Shown in pieces: positions 26,225-33,491 of a DNA stretch of 64,000 nt. The DNA lies in assembly GCA_050949645.1 (NCBI GenBank), contig JBMNGC010000001.1, positions 558,001-622,000 on the forward strand. The letters run 5' to 3'. The position numbers and the translations under genes are program-made. Every line of letters begins with the position of its first letter. The stretch's first letter is position 1. Under the pieces are notes generated by a model. That model saw only the letters and a program-made list of their open reading frames with translations. It was not told the origin of the DNA and did not search any database. This DNA is from RUG369 sp050949645 (GTDB lineage Bacteria; Planctomycetota; Planctomycetia; Pirellulales; Thermoguttaceae).

Positions 26225-26719
26225 CTCTGAGTTATAGGGTCAGTCTGGGAGTCGTTGCAGGCGTTGTTTCTCCTTTAAAAGGCATATTCAGAGCAATGCA
26301 TTATTTTTTCATCTTCTCTGTAATCGTTTAAACATACTTAACAACGATTGGAAAATATCTCTTCGTGGGATTATTTTCAAACTCCACTATGAGCGACGTC
26401 CGATGAAGCAGAGCGTAATGATAGTCGTTTCTCCTGACGATTGACGTCGTGTTATCGGCGGACGAGAAACGCTTAACGCTTAACGCATACCAGGGAGGCA
26501 GGGAATCTGTTTAACAGTTCAAGGATGAGCTTTTAATAAATTCTACGGATTTTTCTTTTTTAGCCGAAGGAAAAAACGTCTTCCCATATACGGAAATAAT
26601 TGCTAACGTATCGTATCGTTTTACGTAGAGGGTTATGAGACGTTTGCAGCGGGCGAACGTCTTTCCCTGTTGTGTTGCGGGAAAAACGCAGCGCGTAACT
26701 GGCGATCAGGATGATGAGC
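26225..26719. other. ~495-bp AT-rich intergenic region upstream of the sigma factor gene
   Basis: No gene is supported. It contains an inverted repeat, AATCGTT (26322-26328) with AACGATT (26343-26349), spaced by 14 bp, and a duplicated CGCTTAA near 26470. It should contain the promoter of the sigma factor gene, which I could not place with confidence. Confidence 0.35.
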
Positions 26720-27526
26720 ATGGAAGATCAGGCAACGGCAGCAGCGACGGAAGCGGAACGGAAGTTGCGCGAGATGTGGCGCGCTTACAAGGAATCAGAA
26801 GAAGGCGACGTTCGATTGAGAAATTGCATTATCGAGCGTTACATTCCTCTTGTTCGACGTCACGCGATACGGATCCGAGCTAAGCTTCCACGGGAGATTC
26901 AACTCGACGACCTCATATCTGCAGGTACGGTCGGGCTCATTGACGCGATCCGTAATTTCGATCCCGATCGAGGCGTAAAATTCGAAACGTTTTGTGTGCC
27001 GCGTGTCGAAGGCGCGATGTATGACGAACTACGCGCGATGGACTGGGCGCCGCGTATGGTGCGCTCGAAGACTTCAAAGCTCAAGGAGGCGGACAAGGTT
27101 CTTCTTGGCAAGTTTGGTCGCCGTCCATCGGAAGAAGAATTAGCGAATTTTCTCGAGTTACCCATCGACGACGTCCGACGGACGATTGTCGATTCTGGGC
27201 GAGTCAATATGTCAAGCCTCGATAGGAAGTGGCGCAGCTCTTCCGGCGACGGAGAAGTCGCCGAGATTGACGTGCTCCCCGATGAGCGGACTGAGGCGCC
27301 GACGGAGCGTCTCGAGCGCACCGAGATCATTCGTAAATGCACGCAGGGACTCACTCAAAAGGAAAGAATGATCATTATCCTCTATTACTTTGAGGAAATG
27401 ACGATGAAAGAAATCGGCGCAACGCTTGATCTTAGCGAGAGTCGCGTGAGCCAGATGCATTCGGCAATTGTCAAACAAATGAAGAAACTCAACAGGAGTC
27501 TTCAGTATAATCGTTATAACCGTTGA
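26720..27526 (+). CDS. RNA polymerase sigma factor, FliA/WhiG (sigma-28) type
   Basis: A 268-residue sigma70-family group 3 factor. Region 2 is IIERYIPLVRRHAIRIRAKL and LDDLISAGTVGLIDAIRNFD, with the VKFETFCVPRVEGAMYDELR segment typical of FliA/WhiG factors. Region 3 (PRMVRSKTSKLKEAD) and region 4 (LTQKERMIIILYYFEEMTMKE plus SESRVSQMHSAIVKQM) are complete. The factor would direct RNA polymerase to a special promoter set, often flagellar or developmental genes; none of these is in the window. Three in-frame ATGs lie together; the one at 26720 has AGG with a 9-nt spacing and is preferred over 26711. No anti-sigma gene is adjacent. A terminator follows 33 bp downstream. Confidence 0.88.
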   Translation: MEDQATAAATEAERKLREMWRAYKESEEGDVRLRNCIIERYIPLVRRHAIRIRAKLPREIQLDDLISAGTVGLIDAIRNFDPDRGVKFETFCVPRVEGAMYDELRAMDWAPRMVRSKTSKLKEADKVLLGKFGRRPSEEELANFLELPIDDVRRTIVDSGRVNMSSLDRKWRSSSGDGEVAEIDVLPDERTEAPTERLERTEIIRKCTQGLTQKERMIIILYYFEEMTMKEIGATLDLSESRVSQMHSAIVKQMKKLNRSLQYNRYNR

Positions 27527-27558
27527 TCTTAGGCGTTTGTCGCGAGCTCTTCATAGTG

Positions 27559-27597
27559 AATTCCCCTCCTGGATTTTGGACAGGCAGGGGAATTTTT
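27559..27597 (+). terminator. Terminator after the sigma factor gene
   Basis: A stem of about 13 bp with one bulged base (27559-27571 and 27581-27594), then a short T run. Confidence 0.75.
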
Positions 27598-27635
27598 AAA
27601 TTAAGAGCAAGCGGTTATTTTTAGTTAGTTGTAAT

Positions 27636-29054
27636 ATGAACGAACCACGTTTGGAAACGTTAGCAAATCTTTTTCCCGAGTGCGTTGTCAACGACGTCGA
27701 TGAAAACGGAAACCAGACGCGCAGAATCGAGCCAGATCTTCTGGTTTGTGCAATTCAAAGGTTGCAAGGCGCGCGGATCGGCGAAGAACGATATGCGTTT
27801 ACATGGCAGGGCAAAAAGGAGGCGGCGTTTGCCTCAACCTCCGCGACGGGAAAAGGGCTTGTTCCATGCAAGGAGGAAAGTGTTTTTTGGGATAAAACGA
27901 AAAATCTCTATATTGAGGGAGACAACCTTGACGCGTTGAAACTTCTGCGAACGGACTGGAAAGGTCGAATTAAAGTCGTCTATATCGATCCTCCCTATAA
28001 CTCTGGCAACGACTTCGTTTACCACGACGATTTTCGCATTCGCAACAATGATCGGCGCTCTTCCGTGCAATCCGAGCAGGATCGTCTTCATTCAGCATGG
28101 TGTTCCATGTTTTACGCGCGCGCTCTTGTTGCCCGAGAACTGATTTCAGACGATGGGATCATGCTCGTCTCGATCGACGACCGCGAACTTAGCAATGCAC
28201 TGAAAATTCTAGACGAAATTTTTGGCGAATCGTCGCGTCTTGCAACGCTGGTCTGGAAGACAAAAAACGCCGCGATCGGCATGCCTCCCGCGTCGATGTG
28301 CGTTCGGAATCACGAGTATGTTCTCGCGTATGGTAAAGGACCTTCGAGTCGCTTTAAAGGCGAGCGAAGATCGGCGGCCGATGGATTTGCCAATCCGGAT
28401 GGAGATCCGCGCGGACCGTGGAAACGTCAGTATTTGCAACGATTTGGACAAGGATTTCCGGTGAGAACCATCGTCGACCCCGCGACGGGAATCGCCTATA
28501 CCTTTGAGACTCCTTATACCGAGACAAAGATGGTAAAGCTGGTTCAGGAAGGAAGAATTATTTTTCCAACGGAACCGAATAAATATCCTCTTCGCAAGGA
28601 GTTCTTTGCGGAATATGCCAACAAGAATAAACCGATCCTGACATTTCTCGGATATTACAGCACAAAAGTTGGTAGCGAAGAGCTCAAGAAGCTTTTTGGC
28701 GGCGTTAAAGTCTTTGATTATCCGAAGCCGCTTGCGCTTATGATTGATCTTCTTCGCCAAACGCTTGGGAAAAGCGGCGTTGTCCTTGATTTCTTTTCAG
28801 GTTCCGGCACAACTGGAAACGCCGTGATGGCTCTCAACGCGGCGGACGGTGGTTCGCGGCGTTTTATATGCGTTCAGAGCGCTGAAAAGTGCGCTCCCAA
28901 TTCCGTTGCGTCCAAAGCGGGATTTGCTACGGTAAGCGACGTCGGGAAAGAAAGACTTCGTCTTGCAGGAATGAAAATCATGAAAGAAAAAACCGACGCC
29001 AGAAAGTTTCCCGACGTCGGTTTCAGAGTTTACAAAATCGCAGACGCTATTTAG
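27636..29054 (+). CDS. Orphan type III Mod-like DNA methyltransferase
   Basis: A 472-residue beta-class amino-methyltransferase. The N-terminal region (NLYIEGDNLDALKLLR) and catalytic motif IV DPPYNSGNDFVYHDDF (~118) come first, then a target-recognition region (about 200-350), then the SAM-binding motif FSGSGTTGNAVMALN (~386). This order and the GDNLDALK motif are those of type III Mod subunits and M.EcoPI-like enzymes that methylate adenine N6. Mod proteins are usually 550-650 residues, so the recognition part is short. No restriction (Res) gene lies on either side, so it is an orphan here. No clear ribosome site precedes the ATG. Its stop overlaps the stop of the convergent rhamnosidase gene by 8 bp, and no terminator is visible between them. 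Confidence 0.85.
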   Translation: MNEPRLETLANLFPECVVNDVDENGNQTRRIEPDLLVCAIQRLQGARIGEERYAFTWQGKKEAAFASTSATGKGLVPCKEESVFWDKTKNLYIEGDNLDALKLLRTDWKGRIKVVYIDPPYNSGNDFVYHDDFRIRNNDRRSSVQSEQDRLHSAWCSMFYARALVARELISDDGIMLVSIDDRELSNALKILDEIFGESSRLATLVWKTKNAAIGMPPASMCVRNHEYVLAYGKGPSSRFKGERRSAADGFANPDGDPRGPWKRQYLQRFGQGFPVRTIVDPATGIAYTFETPYTETKMVKLVQEGRIIFPTEPNKYPLRKEFFAEYANKNKPILTFLGYYSTKVGSEELKKLFGGVKVFDYPKPLALMIDLLRQTLGKSGVVLDFFSGSGTTGNAVMALNAADGGSRRFICVQSAEKCAPNSVASKAGFATVSDVGKERLRLAGMKIMKEKTDARKFPDVGFRVYKIADAI

Positions 29055-31407
29055 CGACGCGTTCAAATGTCCAGACGCCAGAACCGATATCTGAGAGTTT
29101 CCAATACGCGCCCTCGCGCTCGGCGTTGGCGACGCGGTTGCCATCGACGGATAGGACGTCGTCGTCAGAGACGGCGGGGAGATAGACGACGGCTTGGATA
29201 TTGCCGGGAACGTTGACTGTAAGCAGGAACCGATTCGTCTCTCTTTGATCGACCTTAACCTCAATCGGTCCACGAATCGTTGGAACGATTGCTTCGACAT
29301 TTTTCAGGCTGGCGACTTGCGGCTTGATCTGGATCGTTGCGCATCCTGGCGACGTCGGTTCAACTCCGACGAGTTTTCTCGGGATGATATTGGCGGGCGC
29401 CGCGCCCCACGCGTGATTCCAGTCCTGATTAGGCTTGTAGCGGTCGTCCCAAGCTTCCATTGAGATCGTCGAACCCGCCTTGAGCATATTAAGCCATCCT
29501 CGCAATCCTTCGGCTGTCATGATTGCAAGTCCATAGTCGGCGTTATTGCCCTGATAAGTCGCATCCAATAAAAATTGAGCGCCGTAGACGCTGCACGCTA
29601 CCCCGCGCGACTCAACAAACTTTGTCACGCTATCTATGTGTTCTTCGGGCGTAAGTCCAAAAGCGAGTGCGAACATATTCGCATGCAACGATGCATGATC
29701 GGTCGCGTCGCCGTCCTTATAAACGCCGCGTGTTGGATCGAAGAAGACCTCCTGGTAGGATTTTCGGACCTTTTCGATCTGCGCTGCAAAAAACTCCTCG
29801 TCTTCTTGCTTGCCGAGGAGCTCCGCGAATTTTTTCATTGAGTTGAGCGCGAAGTAATGATATGCGTTAACCACAGCGTTAAAATCGTTGAAAACGTAGC
29901 CGTCCGTTTCTCCAGATTCCTCATTCTCGTTGCCCGCGAGCCCGCTGTGCGGCCAGTCGACGATATCGCGGAAATTAGAACCTTTAAAATGGATGGAGTC
30001 AAGAACCTCGGGAGTGAGCTTGCCCTTAAGCGTGCTGATTAGCCCATTGTCTTCCGCGAGCGCGATAAGCGACTTTGCTTTAAGGTCGTCGTAATATTTG
30101 GCAATGCTGCGTGGATCGCCCGTGTAGAGATAGTCGTACCATGCCATTTGGACGATTTGCAGGTTCCATTCCGTTGGCCAGGTCGGATGGAAGATCATAT
30201 ATTCTAGAGAGAAGCGCGCGAGCGTGTATTCGCGGTCAACCGCATAGTGACTGAGCTGGTTAAGGAGGGCGTCTCCCTCGTAGGGAATACGTTCTCTGTC
30301 GCCGTCGAGGTAGACGCCGGCAAAACTCGTCGCCTCGATGGAGTAGCTGCATAGATCCCAGACGCGATTGAGCGCGTCGGAGTCGCAGTGGAAATAGGAG
30401 AGGGAGGGATCAAAGGGATAAACGACCGTCTCGCGTTCGACGCTCACCAGTTTCGGCGCGCTTTCACTTCGAATAATTGACGAGTCCTCGCTTTCGGAGG
30501 GCAGAAGTTCTACTTCCGCATACCGGAACGGCATGACTTCGCCGACGTAATCGGGCATGAGGAACGCCGCGCCCGACGTGTTGCGTTTGTCAACGCGCGT
30601 TTTGATCGCATACTCTTGAATGCCGGGGAGAAGTCGCAGCCGATATTCCCAGTAGCGCGTTGTGCCCTTGGGATGACGGTCAACGGCGCCATTTGCCGTT
30701 CGTTCACCAAGTCGAACCAGCGCGACGTAGCCAGATCTAGGCGCGTCGATCTTAACGCGTAGTTGCCCGAAGGACGCGCGCCCAAAATCGATGAATGTCG
30801 TTGATTTGTTAAGCTTCGACGTTTTGACAGGCGTATCCGTTTTCTTGACGAGGGGATATCGGGAAACCTCATATTCCTTGAGTTCATCGGCAGTTTTAAA
30901 CGCTTTGATCTCCGACCACTCAGAAGCTTCGTCTCTTTGATTCCAAACTTTGACGCGCCAGTAATAGAGAGTGGAGCCTTCAAGAGGTTTTTCGGCGTCG
31001 TAAGGAATCGCGGTCGAAGAAGATTGGGCGACTTTGCCAGTGTCCCAAAGCAGTCCTATTTCATCAGGGGCGTCGAAGGCGTTTAGCGACGCTGCAAGTT
31101 GAATTTGGTACGCGCTTTGCATCGTGTTTTTTTCCGGCGAAGGCACGATCCACGAAAAGGAAGGGCGAGACGAACGAATTTCGACTGTCTGAAGACGTTC
31201 GATGGCTGACGGAAGCTCGTCGAGCGTGAGCTGGGTCGGAAAACCGTCGCGCCAAACGACGTCGGTCTTTTCAAGGAGATCGACAAGGAGTCCCGACGGA
31301 CCGTCGTAGGCTGACGTTATGCGGTTCGCGTTTAGAAGGACCGCGCAAACTAGAGACGCTCTCAAGCATAGTATGAACGTTTTTTTAAGGCGAGTGTTGC
31401 GGAACAT
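29047..31407 (-). CDS. Secreted alpha-L-rhamnosidase, GH78 family
   Basis: A 786-residue exported enzyme that removes terminal alpha-L-rhamnose from glycans or glycosides. A signal peptide (KKTFILCLRASLVCAVLL, about residues 8-35) is followed by a fibronectin-like N-terminal domain (FSWIVPSPEK, YYWRVKVWNQ), a beta-domain (FGQLRVKIDAPRSGYV), the (alpha/alpha)6 barrel with the catalytic acid motif YLDGDRERIPYEGD (~370), DYLYTGD, MEAWDDRYKPNQDWNHAWGA, and a C-terminal Greek-key domain. The length is usual for GH78. RhaB at 3.6-5.1 kb would act on the released sugar after isomerisation. A promoter and a palindrome are placed 40-110 bp upstream. No strong ribosome site is seen before the ATG. Confidence 0.9.
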   Translation of the reverse strand: MFRNTRLKKTFILCLRASLVCAVLLNANRITSAYDGPSGLLVDLLEKTDVVWRDGFPTQLTLDELPSAIERLQTVEIRSSRPSFSWIVPSPEKNTMQSAYQIQLAASLNAFDAPDEIGLLWDTGKVAQSSSTAIPYDAEKPLEGSTLYYWRVKVWNQRDEASEWSEIKAFKTADELKEYEVSRYPLVKKTDTPVKTSKLNKSTTFIDFGRASFGQLRVKIDAPRSGYVALVRLGERTANGAVDRHPKGTTRYWEYRLRLLPGIQEYAIKTRVDKRNTSGAAFLMPDYVGEVMPFRYAEVELLPSESEDSSIIRSESAPKLVSVERETVVYPFDPSLSYFHCDSDALNRVWDLCSYSIEATSFAGVYLDGDRERIPYEGDALLNQLSHYAVDREYTLARFSLEYMIFHPTWPTEWNLQIVQMAWYDYLYTGDPRSIAKYYDDLKAKSLIALAEDNGLISTLKGKLTPEVLDSIHFKGSNFRDIVDWPHSGLAGNENEESGETDGYVFNDFNAVVNAYHYFALNSMKKFAELLGKQEDEEFFAAQIEKVRKSYQEVFFDPTRGVYKDGDATDHASLHANMFALAFGLTPEEHIDSVTKFVESRGVACSVYGAQFLLDATYQGNNADYGLAIMTAEGLRGWLNMLKAGSTISMEAWDDRYKPNQDWNHAWGAAPANIIPRKLVGVEPTSPGCATIQIKPQVASLKNVEAIVPTIRGPIEVKVDQRETNRFLLTVNVPGNIQAVVYLPAVSDDDVLSVDGNRVANAEREGAYWKLSDIGSGVWTFERVAK

Positions 31408-31447
31408 GATTTTGTTTCTTTGCGGTAAAGGTCTTTGGATGCAGCGC

Positions 31448-31464
31448 CGAAAATGTTTCGGCAG
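31448..31464. promoter_or_regulatory. Palindrome in the rhamnosidase leader (operator candidate)
   Basis: GCCGAAA-ATG-TTTCGGC, perfect 7-bp arms around 3 bp. It lies just downstream of the predicted -10 box, where bound repressor would block initiation or elongation. It could also form a hairpin in the leader. Confidence 0.4.
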
Positions 31465-31484
31465 ACGCTTAACGACTTGTTGAT

Positions 31485-31513
31485 TTTAACGATAGACAAA
31501 GGCGTTGTAAACC
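31485..31513 (-). promoter_or_regulatory. Predicted promoter of the rhamnosidase gene
   Basis: On the minus strand, TTTACA (31508-31513), a 17-bp spacer and TAAAAT (31485-31490). The leader to the ATG at 31407 would be about 70 nt. Confidence 0.5.
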
Positions 31514-31619
31514 TTTGACGGCGAGACGTCGATTTTCTATGCTCTAACGCAAAGAGTCAAATGGGAGCAAATAATATTCTAATAACGCTGGTTTTAACGT
31601 CTGTATTACATAATCGCGG

Positions 31620-31647
31620 TTGACTCTTACGCCTAAAATGTTATAAT
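31620..31647 (+). promoter_or_regulatory. Predicted strong promoter upstream of tRNA-Ser
   Basis: TTGACT (31620-31625), a 16-bp spacer and a perfect TATAAT (31642-31647). The tRNA begins about 130 nt past the predicted start site. Confidence 0.6.
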
Positions 31648-31782
31648 CCCGCAGTCCTTTAGTCGATGAAGCTATGAGCATTTAGCGAGCGTTTTGTTTT
31701 GCTTCAACACTGAACGCTGGGCTTGTCGATAGAGGAAGGTGATTTTGCAGTCGGTTGCGATTGTAAGAATCGTATGATCATT

Positions 31783-31870
31783 GGATGGATGCCCGAGTTG
31801 GTTTATGGGACCGGTCTTGAAAACCGGCGAAGGTTTACGCCTTCCGCGGGTTCGAATCCTGCTCCATCCG
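31783..31870 (+). tRNA. tRNA-Ser (UGA anticodon)
   Basis: An 88-nt tRNA. Acceptor arms GGATGGA (31783-31789) and TCCATCC (31863-31869) pair fully, with discriminator G at 31870. The anticodon stem CCGGT/ACCGG encloses the loop CTTGAAA with anticodon TGA at 31818-31820, read as serine UCA. A long variable arm (CGAAGG...CCTTCCG) confirms a class II tRNA, and the T-arm has GGTTCGAATCC. The 3' CCA is not encoded. Confidence 0.97.
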
Positions 31871-31946
31871 CTTCTTTTTCAATGTGTTGACGCTGACGTT
31901 CGCCTCGTCGGCGCGCGTCTTTCGTCATGAACTGGAAATAAGATTC

Positions 31947-33146
31947 ATGAGCGTAGAGAAACAGGCGTTATTTTGTTCTAGGCGGACTATCGGTCTTATA
32001 TTCTGTCTGACTGTCTTCTGTTACTGTCTTTTACAGACTACTAGCAGCTATGCTCAACCGGAACCCGGACGGAAAATTGCACACACCGTTCGATCCGTTC
32101 CTGACGTCCTTTCCAGACCGCTGCGTCCTATTTTCGACGCTCCGGAACCGTTGACTCCTTTTTCCGTTTTCATCCAGGAACCCCAGTTTGATCGAGCTGT
32201 TTCTCGAGCTCTTTACAACGTGGGCGTCACAGATATCTTCTGGCGTTCTCGAGAGGGCAAAAACTACTCGGCTCTTGTCTATCATCCGACGAGTCAGCCG
32301 GCGTCTGGAACGAAGTTTTCGGTGATCGTCTATTCGCATGGACTCGGCGCTTCGGCGCAAGATTTTTCATATCTTGGTCAAGCGTGGGCGTCGCGTGGCG
32401 TTGTGGCGATCATGCTCCGCCATCCGGAGTCGGACGGTTCGGTCTGGCGCGGTCGTGTCAGACCGATGGCGCAGCTTAAAGAAGCGTACCACCGATATTG
32501 GCACGGACGCGATCGCGCGATGGCGATTCGATCTGCGATCGATTTCGTTTATGCGGCGCACTATGATTCCGGACCAATGGGCGCGGACGTCGATCTCAAT
32601 AAAATAGCGGTGGCAGGGAACGACCTTGGCGCGCTTGCGGCGCTTCTTGTTGCCGGACAACTTCCTCCTGACAATGGCCCATCCCTTAAAGACGAGCGCG
32701 TCAGCGCCGTCGTCGCTCTTTCACCGCCAATCTATTGCGATGAAAAACTAGGACCCGCCGTCTATGCTGGAATTACGGCGCCTCTCATGGTCGTTACGGG
32801 CACGCACGACGACGGGATCGTCGGATCGACGAAGGCATATCAGCGACGGCTTCCTTATGACAGCGTTCGATACAGCGATCGTTACCTTGTCGTTCTTATC
32901 GGAGGCGATCATCGCTCGTATGGGCGTCGCTGGGCTGGTCAGCAATCGTCGTCGTTCCACGATACGATCGGCACGGAGACGGGCGATTTTCTTTCTGCCT
33001 ATCTCATGAACGATTACAGCGCGCTGATGGCGATGCGCGAGTACGGCGCGGCTTCCGCCATTTCCAACGCGATGATTGAAAAAACTCTCGTTCCGCTCCG
33101 CATTCGCGAGCATGAATCTGGCGGCGTTGCGACGAGCGCCCAATGA
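31947..33146 (+). CDS. Exported alpha/beta hydrolase (chlorophyllase/PAF-acetylhydrolase-like) with Asp at the nucleophile position
   Basis: A 399-residue protein with a signal peptide (RRTIGLIFCLTVFCYCLL, ending near SYAQPE). The alpha/beta-hydrolase core has the oxyanion segment FSVIVYSHGLGASAQ, a nucleophile elbow VAGNDLGALAAL, the acid region VVTGTHDDG and a C-terminal LIGGDHRSYG His. In the elbow the usual Ser of G-x-S-x-G is Asp (Asp226, codon GAC at 32622-32624). Either the enzyme uses Asp, as haloalkane dehalogenases and epoxide hydrolases do, or it has lost esterase activity. The substrate is unknown. The frame is open 63 nt upstream; the ATG at 31947 with GGAAA upstream sits directly before the signal peptide. 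It follows tRNA-Ser by 76 bp. Confidence 0.78.
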   Translation: MSVEKQALFCSRRTIGLIFCLTVFCYCLLQTTSSYAQPEPGRKIAHTVRSVPDVLSRPLRPIFDAPEPLTPFSVFIQEPQFDRAVSRALYNVGVTDIFWRSREGKNYSALVYHPTSQPASGTKFSVIVYSHGLGASAQDFSYLGQAWASRGVVAIMLRHPESDGSVWRGRVRPMAQLKEAYHRYWHGRDRAMAIRSAIDFVYAAHYDSGPMGADVDLNKIAVAGNDLGALAALLVAGQLPPDNGPSLKDERVSAVVALSPPIYCDEKLGPAVYAGITAPLMVVTGTHDDGIVGSTKAYQRRLPYDSVRYSDRYLVVLIGGDHRSYGRRWAGQQSSSFHDTIGTETGDFLSAYLMNDYSALMAMREYGAASAISNAMIEKTLVPLRIREHESGGVATSAQ

Positions 33147-33299
33147 ACTCTAAACGAGTGCAAAACTTTAAAGCGGTTTTTATTTGCGGCGGCGCCTAAT
33201 TTTTGATCGGTCGCTCGACTGAGTTAGCCTGGACTGATTTTGATTTAAACAGAAGGCTGTTTTCTTTTTGAGTTTGACGGGTTTTGGACCGATTTGGAC

Positions 33300-33328
33300 T
33301 TGTCTTTCAGACGTATTTTTTCTAGTAT
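33300..33328 (+). promoter_or_regulatory. Predicted promoter for lptD
   Basis: TTGTCT (33300-33305), a 17-bp spacer and TAGTAT (33323-33328). The leader would be about 155 nt and includes a long inverted repeat. Confidence 0.5.
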
Positions 33329-33386
33329 CCTGAGAGTCTTTCTCTTACTCAGACGGAGCTTCGTAAGGAGAGGGAAAGCGATTGTA

Positions 33387-33455
33387 AACGTTGCGAATCT
33401 TGTAGGGACGTTTTAAACATGGAGGCGCCGAACGCCCCTGGCAGATCGCAACGTT
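33387..33455 (+). other. Structured leader upstream of lptD
   Basis: AACGTTGCGA (33387-33396) and TCGCAACGTT (33446-33455) form a perfect 10-bp inverted repeat enclosing 49 nt that include a smaller GGCG/CGCC stem. It lies in the predicted untranslated leader, 36 nt before the lptD start. Confidence 0.4.
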
Positions 33456-33491
33456 GTGACGCAGAATACCTGAATCGCCCTTTGTGATTGT

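Noticed and set aside
26711..29054. A sigma factor plus methyltransferase as a defence or phase-variation island
   Set aside because: A terminator separates them, there is no restriction or integrase gene, and base composition does not differ visibly from the neighbours.
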